In this document: one piece after another, positions 57,668 to 64,000 of the stretch
Layout of the letters: each line of letters begins with the position of its first letter
Position numbering within the stretch: position 1 is the stretch's first letter
Translations under genes and position numbers: made by a program
NCBI GenBank assembly: GCA_018064455.1
Contig: JAGHVH010000003.1
Coordinates: forward strand, 62,001 to 126,000
Source of the DNA: Candidatus Limimonas egerieequi
GTDB lineage: Bacteria; Bacillota; Clostridia; Oscillospirales; Acutalibacteraceae
Direction: 5' to 3'
DNA: 64,000 nt
The notes under the pieces: generated by a model
Databases searched by the model: none
Seen by the model: only the letters and a program-made list of their open reading frames with translations
What the model was told of the DNA's origin: nothing

Positions 57668-57695
57668 CGAGAGTGGCTCAAGCGAGCCGCTCTCG
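57668..57695 (+). ncRNA. Leader hairpin of the rimP operon
   Basis: CGAGAGTGGCTC (57668-57679) pairs with GAGCCGCTCTCG (57684-57695), one T-G pair, loop AAGC. It has no T-run, so it is not a terminator. GC-rich hairpins just before rimP are common in Firmicutes and may stabilise the mRNA or serve autoregulation; that role is inference. Confidence 0.65.
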
Positions 57696-57717
57696 TTCAT
57701 TTGTAAGGAGGTTTCAC

Positions 57718-58185
57718 ATGGCTGGTAAAGTCGAAACTAAAGTGCTTGAAATAGCAGAGCCTATAGCACGCGATTTAGGACTTAGTATCTGGGATATTGA
57801 GTTCGTAAAAGAGGGCGCTGACCACTACCTTAGAATCTATATAGACAAGGAAGGTGGTGTAGGCATTGATGACTGTGTTGATATGAGTCACGCAATTGAT
57901 GGCCCACTTGATGACGCTGATCCAATTGATGTCTCATACACACTTGAGGTTTCTTCCCCTGGCGCTGAGCGCAGCCTTAAGACCGATGCACACTTTATGG
58001 CATACATCGGTGAGAAGGTTATGGTAAAACTCATCCGTCCAGTTGATGGTGAACGCGAGTTCCGAGGTATCCTCAAAGGTTACGACAAAGGCCAAGTGGT
58101 CTTTGAGAGCAACGAAGGAAAATCGCTCTCTTTCAACAAGAAAGAGGCTTCATATATAAAAGTCGATGATTTCGACGAGTTTTAA
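57718..58185 (+). CDS. rimP: Ribosome maturation factor RimP, 155 aa
   Basis: Needed for 30S subunit maturation. The N-terminal alpha/beta domain has LGLSIWDIEFVKEG and LRIYIDKEGGVGIDDC, followed by the family sequence YTLEVSSPGAERSL, and an SH3-like C-terminal domain (about 90-155). ATG 57718 has a perfect AAGGAGGT. It is the first gene of the conserved rimP-nusA-infB operon; the longer frame starts in the leader hairpin. Confidence 0.96.
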   Translation: MAGKVETKVLEIAEPIARDLGLSIWDIEFVKEGADHYLRIYIDKEGGVGIDDCVDMSHAIDGPLDDADPIDVSYTLEVSSPGAERSLKTDAHFMAYIGEKVMVKLIRPVDGEREFRGILKGYDKGQVVFESNEGKSLSFNKKEASYIKVDDFDEF

Positions 58186-58219
58186 GTTTTGTAAGTTTAC
58201 GAAAGGATGATATAGAAAA

Positions 58220-59290
58220 ATGAACGAAGAATTTTTTGCAGCTGTTGAAATGATGGCTAAGGAAAAAGGTATTCCAGCTGAATTCCTCTATGAGAAGATT
58301 CAGAATGCGCTTGTAGTTTCAGTTAAGCGTATGTACAACGGTAAAGACATCGTATTCTGCGACATCAACCCTGAAAAGCAGGAGCTTAGCGTTTACCTTA
58401 GAAAGAACGTAGTAGAAGAGATTTCTGATGAGGATGCTGATATCCTTGTTGAGGCAGCTCATCAGTACAAGAAGAACGCCAAGGCTGGCGACATCATCGA
58501 GATTCCTCTCGATACAAAGGACTTTGGTCGTATTGCTGCCCAGACAGCAAAGCACGTAATCCGTCAGGGTATCCGTGATGCTGAGCGTGGTCAGACAATG
58601 CAGGAATTCCAGAGTCACAATCAGGAGATTGTTACTGCTAAGGTTCAGGGTGTTGATATCAAGACTGGTAACGCAACACTTGAGATTGGTAAGGCAGAAG
58701 CACTCCTTCCACATTCAGAGCAAATCCCAGGTGAGGAACTCCAAGACGGTGACCTCATCAAGGTTTACATTGTCGATGTACGTGAGACAGAGAAGGGCCC
58801 TAAGGCTATGATTTCTCGCACACATCCAGGTCTTGTTAGAAAGCTCTTTGAGATGGAAGTTCCAGAGATTACTGATGGAACAGTTGAAATCAAAGAGGTT
58901 TCAAGAGAAGCTGGTTCACGTACCAAGATTGCTGTTTACAGCGCAGATGAAAATGTTGACGCAGTAGGTGCTTGCATTGGTCCACGCGGTGCGCGTGTTG
59001 CCAAGGTAGTTGACCTTCTCTGTGGTGAGAAGATTGATATCGTACCTTATAGCGACGACCCAGCACTTTTCGTTGGTGCAGCACTTGCACCAGCAGATGT
59101 TGTTCGTGTTGACATTCTTTCAGAGGAAGAGAAGTCATGCAAGGTAATCGTTCCTGATACTCAGTTGTCACTTGCAATTGGTAACAAGGGTCAGAACGCA
59201 AGACTTGCAGCTAAACTCACAGGCTGGAAGATTGACATAAATCCAGAAAGCGGTTTCTATGAGAGCCCATCGGAGGAAGAAGATGCCTAA
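58220..59290 (+). CDS. nusA: Transcription factor NusA, 356 aa
   Basis: Binds RNA polymerase to affect pausing, termination and antitermination. Layout: N-terminal polymerase-binding domain (1-125), S1 domain (about 130-200), two KH domains (about 205-345) with VGACIGPRGARV and the later AIGNKGQNARLAAKLTGWKI, cut here for length. It lacks the acidic C-terminal repeats of proteobacterial NusA, as is normal in Firmicutes. AAAGGATG precedes the ATG. Confidence 0.97.
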   Translation: MNEEFFAAVEMMAKEKGIPAEFLYEKIQNALVVSVKRMYNGKDIVFCDINPEKQELSVYLRKNVVEEISDEDADILVEAAHQYKKNAKAGDIIEIPLDTKDFGRIAAQTAKHVIRQGIRDAERGQTMQEFQSHNQEIVTAKVQGVDIKTGNATLEIGKAEALLPHSEQIPGEELQDGDLIKVYIVDVRETEKGPKAMISRTHPGLVRKLFEMEVPEITDGTVEIKEVSREAGSRTKIAVYSADENVDAVGACIGPRGARVAKVVDLLCGEKIDIVPYSDDPALFVGAALAPADVVRVDILSEEEKSCKVIVPDTQLSLAIGNKGQNARLAAKLTGWKIDINPESGFYESPSEEEDA

Positions 59291-59549
59291 GAAAGTACCA
59301 CTAAGACGTTGCTGTGGCTGCATGGAGATGAAGCCAAAGCCAGAGCTTATTCGTGTAGTTAAAACTAAAGATGGCGACGTTTCCTTGGATTTGACAGGAA
59401 AGGCACCAGGACGTGGCGCCTATATCTGCAAATCTAGTGAGTGCTTTAATGCGGCAAGGAAAGCAAGACGCTTTGAGCGTGAGTTTTCCATGCAGATTCC
59501 AGAAGAGGTACTTGAGAAGATGGAGGCGGAGCTAAAAAATAATGAATGA
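59283..59549 (+). CDS. rnpM: RNase P modulator RnpM (YlxR), 88 aa
   Basis: A small basic RNA-binding protein (YlxR, PF04296) recently linked to RNase P control in Bacillus. The family motifs are RRCCGCMEMKPK at about 9-20, LIRVV and GRGAYICKSSECF. It overlaps nusA by 8 bp with a GAGGAAG site inside nusA; the longer in-frame upstream start is rejected because it lacks one. Confidence 0.93.
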   Translation: MPKKVPLRRCCGCMEMKPKPELIRVVKTKDGDVSLDLTGKAPGRGAYICKSSECFNAARKARRFEREFSMQIPEEVLEKMEAELKNNE

Positions 59550-59856
59550 TAAATTCTTAAATATGCTCGGACTTGCAAGACGTGCAGGTAAGTTGTCTTT
59601 GGGACACGACGCCTCATTTGAAAGTATCCAAAAGGGCAAAGCTTATGCGTGCTTTTTATGCTGTGATGCATCGGACAGACTAAAGGAAGAGTTTGACCGC
59701 ACGACAAAGTTTGAAGGCAGAAATATTCCACTGATTGAGACGGAGTATTTAAAGGAAGACCTTCACGCTGCAACAGGCAAAGAGGCTGCTGTTTTCACCA
59801 TCAATGATGAAGGCTTTGCAAACACACTAATAAAACTATTAGGAGGAACCGATTAA
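59542..59856 (+). CDS. ylxQ: L7Ae-family RNA-binding protein YlxQ, 104 aa
   Basis: A homologue of ribosomal proteins L7Ae/L30e that bind kink-turn RNA. It starts [19 protein letters not shown], cut to the family signature [10 protein letters not shown], then [14 protein letters not shown] and a helical C-terminus. It lies between rnpM and infB, as in Bacillus, and overlaps both. Its exact RNA partner is unknown. Confidence 0.93.
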   Translation: MNDKFLNMLGLARRAGKLSLGHDASFESIQKGKAYACFLCCDASDRLKEEFDRTTKFEGRNIPLIETEYLKEDLHAATGKEAAVFTINDEGFANTLIKLLGGTD

Positions 59857-62330
59857 TGGAGATTAAATATAAATTACACGAAGTCGCAAAAGACTTTGAT
59901 AAGCCTAGTAAAGAAGTACTAGAGTTTTTGAATGAGAAGTTCCCAGAACCTCCAAAGAAGTCTATGACTGCTTTGACACCAGAGGAACTTAACTATGTCT
60001 TTGAGTACTATACTCAAAAGAATCAGGTTGAAAGTTTTGATAGCTACTTTGCTATGCAGGCTGAAAAGCCAGCAGAGCCAAAGAAAGAGGAGCCAAAGGT
60101 TGAAGATAAAAAGGAGAAGATTCCTACTAAGAAAGAGGAGGCTCCAAAAGCTGAACCAAAGAAGGAAGAGGCTCCTGCTAAAAAGGCAGAGCCAGAGAAG
60201 GCTCCAGCTAAGAAGGAAAAGATTCCAACAAAGAAGGTTGACCCAGAGGTAGAGGCTGCTCTTAAGAAGAAGTCTGAGAGCAACATGCATCCTTTCAAGA
60301 AAAAGGAAAAAGCTGACGATACTTACGTTCAGGCTCGTACTAAGGGTGAGGCTCGCACAATTGATACTCGTGCTCAGAACGTTGACCTTGAAAAGTACAA
60401 CGAGAAGTACGACAACTTAAACCCAGAACAGAGAAATAATGACCGCGTAAACTTAGGTAAGCAGAAGCTTAACCAGAAGTCTAAGCAGTACAGAAAGCAG
60501 CAGGGCATGCGCTCTAAGAAGCGTGAGTCTGAGGCTGATAGAATGAAGCGTATCGAGGCAGAGCGCAAGAAGAAGCACCTCGTAATCACTGTTCCAGAGG
60601 AAGGTATGACAGTTGGTGCAGTAGCAGAGGCACTTCACGCAACTGCTGCAGAAGTTATCAAGAAGCTCTTTATGCTTGGCCAGATGGCTTCAATCAACGA
60701 TATGCTCGACTACGATACAGTTGAAATCATCGCTGGCGAATTTGATGCCAAGGTTGAAAAGGAAGTCGTTGTTACTATCGAAGATAGAATCATCGACGAC
60801 ACAGAGGATACAGACGAGGACTTGCAGCCTCGTGATCCGGTTGTCTGCGTAATGGGCCACGTTGACCATGGTAAGACATCTATCCTTGACGCTATCCGTC
60901 ACACAGCTGTTACAGACACAGAGGCCGGTGGTATTACACAGGCTATCGGTGCGTACAGAACAGAAATCAATGGCCAGAAGATTACATTCCTTGATACTCC
61001 TGGTCACGCAGCATTCACTGCTATGCGTGCCCGTGGTGCTATGGCTACTGATATTGCAATCCTTGTTGTTGCTGCAGACGATGGTATTATGCCACAGACA
61101 GTTGAGGCTATTAACCATGCTAAGGCTGCTGAAATTCCAATCATTGTTGCTATCAACAAGATGGATAAGCCAGGCGCAACTGTAGACAGAATTATGACAC
61201 AGCTCACTGAGCATGAAATCGTTCCAGAGGAATGGGGCGGCGACACAATCTGTGTTCCTGTTTCAGCAAAGACTGGAATGAACCTTGATAAACTTCTTGA
61301 ATCAGTTCTTCTCGTAGCAGAAGTACTTGAACTCAAGGCTAACCCTAACCGTGCTGCAAAGGGTTCAGTAATTGAGGCCCGTCTTGATAAGGGCCGTGGT
61401 CCTATTGCAACACTTCTCGTACAAAACGGTACTCTTAAGTCAGGCGACATTATCGTTGCTGGTACAGCAGTAGGCCGTGTACGTGTAATGACAAACGAGA
61501 ACGGCCGTGAACTTCACGAAGCAGGTCCTGCTGTACCAGTAGAGATCACAGGCCTCCAGGAAGCACCACAGGCTGGCGATACATTCGACGCCGTATCTGA
61601 TGAGCGTCTTGCACGTGAACTCGTTGAGCAGAGAAAAGCAGCTCAGAAGGAAGAACTCTGGGGTGCACAGCAGAAGGTTACTCTTGATAACCTCTTCGCT
61701 TCCCTTCAGGAAGGCGAACTTAAGGACCTTAACATTATCGTTAAGGCTGACGTTCAGGGCTCAGTTGAGGCTGTACGCCAGAGCCTTGAGAAACTCTCTA
61801 ACGATGAGGTTAGAGTTAAGGTTATCCACGGTGCCGTTGGTGGTATCGTAGAGTCAGACGTTATGCTTGCTAATGCATCAAATGCTATCATCGTTGGCTT
61901 TAACGTTCGTCCAGACCCAGCTGCAACAGCAAATGCTGAGCGTGATGGCGTAGACATCCGTTGCTACAGAATCATCTATGACTGCATCGAGGAAATCGAG
62001 TCTGCTATTAAGGGTATGCTCGCTCCTAAGTTCCGTGACGTTGATATCGGACGTGCAGAAGTTCGTAACGTATTCAAGATTTCAAGTGCAGGTACTATTG
62101 CTGGTTCCTATGTACTTGATGGTAAGATTTTGCGTAATGCTAAAATCCGTGTTGTTCGTGATGGTATTATCATCGCAGAGGACGAGATGGTTTCTCTTCG
62201 TCGTTTCAAGGATGACGTTAAGGAAGTAGCATCAGGCTATGAGTGCGGTATCGGACTTAACAAGTTTAACGACATTAAGGAAGGCGATATTTTCGAGGCC
62301 TTCATCACAGAGGAATATAGAGAAGACTAG
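59856..62330 (+). CDS. infB: Translation initiation factor IF-2, 824 aa
   Basis: GTPase that brings fMet-tRNA to the 30S subunit. The N-terminal region (residues about 70-235) is low complexity, rich in Lys, Glu, Pro and Ala ([14 protein letters not shown]), as in other IF-2 proteins. An IF2_N motif lies near 245-300. The G domain has GHVDHGKTS (about 334-342), [16 protein letters not shown] and the SAKTGMNLD box. Domains II-IV complete the C-terminus. The one-base overlap with ylxQ and GGAGGAACC upstream show coupling. Confidence 0.98.
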   Translation: MEIKYKLHEVAKDFDKPSKEVLEFLNEKFPEPPKKSMTALTPEELNYVFEYYTQKNQVESFDSYFAMQAEKPAEPKKEEPKVEDKKEKIPTKKEEAPKAEPKKEEAPAKKAEPEKAPAKKEKIPTKKVDPEVEAALKKKSESNMHPFKKKEKADDTYVQARTKGEARTIDTRAQNVDLEKYNEKYDNLNPEQRNNDRVNLGKQKLNQKSKQYRKQQGMRSKKRESEADRMKRIEAERKKKHLVITVPEEGMTVGAVAEALHATAAEVIKKLFMLGQMASINDMLDYDTVEIIAGEFDAKVEKEVVVTIEDRIIDDTEDTDEDLQPRDPVVCVMGHVDHGKTSILDAIRHTAVTDTEAGGITQAIGAYRTEINGQKITFLDTPGHAAFTAMRARGAMATDIAILVVAADDGIMPQTVEAINHAKAAEIPIIVAINKMDKPGATVDRIMTQLTEHEIVPEEWGGDTICVPVSAKTGMNLDKLLESVLLVAEVLELKANPNRAAKGSVIEARLDKGRGPIATLLVQNGTLKSGDIIVAGTAVGRVRVMTNENGRELHEAGPAVPVEITGLQEAPQAGDTFDAVSDERLARELVEQRKAAQKEELWGAQQKVTLDNLFASLQEGELKDLNIIVKADVQGSVEAVRQSLEKLSNDEVRVKVIHGAVGGIVESDVMLANASNAIIVGFNVRPDPAATANAERDGVDIRCYRIIYDCIEEIESAIKGMLAPKFRDVDIGRAEVRNVFKISSAGTIAGSYVLDGKILRNAKIRVVRDGIIIAEDEMVSLRRFKDDVKEVASGYECGIGLNKFNDIKEGDIFEAFITEEYRED

Positions 62331-62344
62331 TGGAGGTGTTCACT

Positions 62345-62713
62345 TTGCCAGGACATAACAAAGACCGTGTGGCAGAGGACATCAAACGTGAGATAATTGC
62401 TTGTCTTCAGGACATCAAAGACCCACGCGTTGCTGGCAAACTTTTGACAGTAGTACGTGTGACAGTCTCAAGCGATAACTCCTATGCAAAGGTATTTATA
62501 AGCGACCTTAAGGGCATTGAAAGTGCTAAGGAAGCTTGCAAAGCGTTAAATGGTGCACAGGGATTTATCCGTCGTGAAGTAGGCCAAAATCTTCACCTTA
62601 GAAAGGCTCCAGAGCTCAAGTTTGTTGCTGATGATTCAGTAGAACAGGGTATGGAGATATTTAAGAAGCTCAATGAAGTTTCAGGAGGTTCCCATGAAAA
62701 TTTCAATGGATAG
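62345..62713 (+). CDS. rbfA: Ribosome-binding factor RbfA, 122 aa
   Basis: Cold-shock and 30S maturation factor with a KH-like fold. The core reads RVAEDIKREIIACLQDIKDPR, split at the invariant DPR, then LLTVVRVTVSSDNSYAKVF and LHLRKAPELKFVAD near the end. The start is taken as TTG 62345 with GGAGGTG 6 bp upstream. The alternative GTG at 62330 is inside that site. It overlaps nrnA by 20 bp. Confidence 0.95.
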   Translation: MPGHNKDRVAEDIKREIIACLQDIKDPRVAGKLLTVVRVTVSSDNSYAKVFISDLKGIESAKEACKALNGAQGFIRREVGQNLHLRKAPELKFVADDSVEQGMEIFKKLNEVSGGSHENFNG

Positions 62714-63641
62714 AACTATCGAACTTTTAAAGAGTGCAGAAGATGTTCTTATACTTACACATAAAAACCCAGATGGCGACACGCTTGGCTGCGGTGTAGC
62801 GCTCTGCCTTGTACTTCAAGGCATGGGCAAGCGTGCTCGCGTTGTAAACGGCGATGTAATTCCAAAGAGATATGACTATCTCTTTGAGGGAATTGAAATG
62901 CCGGGCTTTGAGCCAAAGTTTGTTGTTGCAGTAGACGTTGCTGACAACAAGCTTCTTGGCGATATGCTTGATGCGGATTATGGTGATAAGGTCGACCTCT
63001 GTATCGACCATCACGGTACCAATGTTGACTATGCCAAGGAGACATACGTAGTGCCAGAGGATGGCGCTGCTTCCTTGACTCTCTATAGAATGTTTCGTGC
63101 AATGGGTGTAGAGATTACACCAGCAATTGCCACAGCACTCTATACAGGCATTTCAACTGATACAGGTTGCTTTAGATATTCAAATGCATCATCAGAGTGC
63201 TATCGCGCTGGCGCTGACCTTATTGACCTTGGCGCCGATAATGCCAACATTAATGTTTTGATGTTTGAGACAAAACCACGTGAGTACTTTGAATTGCTCT
63301 CAAGTGTACTCTCTTCTATGCGTGTATTTTGCGATGGCAAAGTAATCGTATTCAAAGTTACAAATGAGATGTTTGAAAAGACTGGGGCAACACCAGATCA
63401 GTGCGATGCAATAGCTGCAATGTCACGCCAGTTTGAAGGCGCTCTTTGCGGTATTACAATGAAGGAAAAACAATCAGGCGGATTTAAGTTCTCACTTCGC
63501 ACACACGAGCCACTTGATGCGGCAGCACTCTGTGCAGCCTTCGGTGGTGGCGGACACAAGCGTGCCGCTGGCTGTGATGCAGAGGATGAGGAGAAGGTAT
63601 TAAGCGACCTCATCGCTTTGATTGACAAAGAATTAAACTGA
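62694..63641 (+). CDS. nrnA: DHH-family NrnA (nano-RNase / pAp phosphatase), 315 aa
   Basis: Degrades short RNA oligonucleotides and 3'-phosphoadenosine 5'-phosphate. The DHH motif is clear: THKNPDGDTLGCG at about 22-34, VAVDVAD, then CIDHHGTNVDYA and the ISTDTGCFRY segment. The DHHA1 C-terminal motif GGGGHKRAAGC is intact. ATG 62694 has CAGGAGGTT. Located between rbfA and truB, as in Bacillus and many clostridia. Confidence 0.96.
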   Translation: MKISMDRTIELLKSAEDVLILTHKNPDGDTLGCGVALCLVLQGMGKRARVVNGDVIPKRYDYLFEGIEMPGFEPKFVVAVDVADNKLLGDMLDADYGDKVDLCIDHHGTNVDYAKETYVVPEDGAASLTLYRMFRAMGVEITPAIATALYTGISTDTGCFRYSNASSECYRAGADLIDLGADNANINVLMFETKPREYFELLSSVLSSMRVFCDGKVIVFKVTNEMFEKTGATPDQCDAIAAMSRQFEGALCGITMKEKQSGGFKFSLRTHEPLDAAALCAAFGGGGHKRAAGCDAEDEEKVLSDLIALIDKELN

Positions 63642-63642
63642 T

Positions 63643-64000
63643 ATGACAGGTTTTATTGTTCTTGATAAGCCGGAGGATATCACTTCCTTCCTTTGCGTTG
63701 CAAAGGTGAGAAGGATAATGGGCGAGCGTAAGGCAGGGCACTGCGGAACGCTTGATCCGATGGCGACGGGCGTGCTACCTATTATGCTAGGTGGTGCCAC
63801 CCGATTTTTGGAGTTTCTGCCTGACAGCACCAAGCGCTACACAGCAGTGATGCGCCTTGGCATCAAAACCGATACACTCGACATCACTGGACAGGTGCTC
63901 GACACCTGTGACGTCGATGTGGGTTTTGATGAGGTTGCTCGTGCGGCAGAAAACTACAAAGGCAATATTATGCAGGTGCCACCTATGTACTCGGCCCTCA
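63643..64000 (+). CDS. truB: tRNA pseudouridine-55 synthase, 5' part (cut by window end)
   Basis: Forms pseudouridine 55 in the T-loop of tRNAs. The visible 119 residues hold the N-terminus GFIVLDKPEDITS and the catalytic Asp38 in GHCGTLDPMATGVLPI, then KRYTAVMRLG. The reading frame stays open to the last base, so the gene is truncated by the window, not broken. The ATG lies one base after the nrnA stop, without a separate ribosome-binding site, so coupling is likely. Confidence 0.96.
   Translation, partial: MTGFIVLDKPEDITSFLCVAKVRRIMGERKAGHCGTLDPMATGVLPIMLGGATRFLEFLPDSTKRYTAVMRLGIKTDTLDITGQVLDTCDVDVGFDEVARAAENYKGNIMQVPPMYSAL

Overview
The window is a densely coded piece of chromosome from a low-to-mid GC, anaerobic Gram-positive bacterium. 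It is most likely a gut-type clostridium of the Oscillospirales/Ruminococcaceae kind; that placement is inference from gene content, not from a marker-gene comparison. The evidence is a complete Rnf complex with its own flavin transferase, GTP-type PEP carboxykinase, an archaeal/eukaryal-type prolyl-tRNA synthetase, McsA/McsB, and a BceRS-AB type peptide-sensing module. Promoters are close to consensus (TTGACA-17-TATAAT, often with an extended TGn). Most transcription units end in clear hairpin + T-run terminators. No phage, transposon, CRISPR array or plasmid feature was seen.

Layout. 0-13 kb: mostly single genes on the + strand: a ketopantoate reductase-like enzyme, tRNA-Ser(GCU), a DUF697-type GTPase, a GNAT, an esterase, an OmpR/HisKA pair with a tiny 56-aa ORF behind it, an aldose epimerase, a lipase without signal peptide, a tocopherol-cyclase-like protein, RlmA, an ECF S component, a DUF1294 protein, an orphan HicB and a YgjP-type metallopeptidase. 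13-22.7 kb: one long minus-strand run: valS, two RCK/TrkA-type potassium regulators, a KdpD-like sensor lacking its ATPase, trmL, degV-like, pgk, tpiA, gpmI. 22.8-29.4 kb (+): cell-wall and rRNA genes, starting with a striking MurE-FemX fusion, then RluA-family, murA, a WalJ-like beta-lactamase-fold protein and rlmH. 29.4-34 kb: a membrane protein with a histone-H1-like Lys/Thr tail, an AEC transporter and two paralogous lipoproteins. 34-38 kb (minus): flavin-reductase-like protein with its MarR regulator and a good operator, then serC-serA. 38-45.2 kb (minus): apbE, NusG-II protein, Gx transporter and rnfCDGEAB. 45.4-53 kb: mcsA-mcsB, a GT2 glycosyltransferase, pckG, an SDR, acpP and proS. 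53-57.6 kb: BceRS-type two-component system and BceAB-type ABC transporter, with a BceR-like binding site in front of the transporter genes. 57.7-64 kb: the conserved rimP-nusA-rnpM-ylxQ-infB-rbfA-nrnA-truB operon, truB cut by the window edge.

Most interesting points. (1) A single polypeptide joins MurE, whose substrate motif lacks the DAP-specific Arg, to a FemX/MurM-like bridge-forming transferase. (2) A TTACA-N4-TGTAA site sits before the BceAB-type genes. (3) McsB has replaced ATP-binding arginines, with no clpC or ctsR nearby. (4) A Cys cluster is inserted in phosphoglycerate mutase and another lies at the RnfE C-terminus. (5) Two tandem RCK proteins plus a kinase-less KdpD sensor have no channel gene beside them. 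(6) A membrane protein carries a long histone-like cytoplasmic tail. Many start codons below were moved inward from the longest possible ORF to the first start with a ribosome-binding site. All family assignments are by motif recognition, with no database search.
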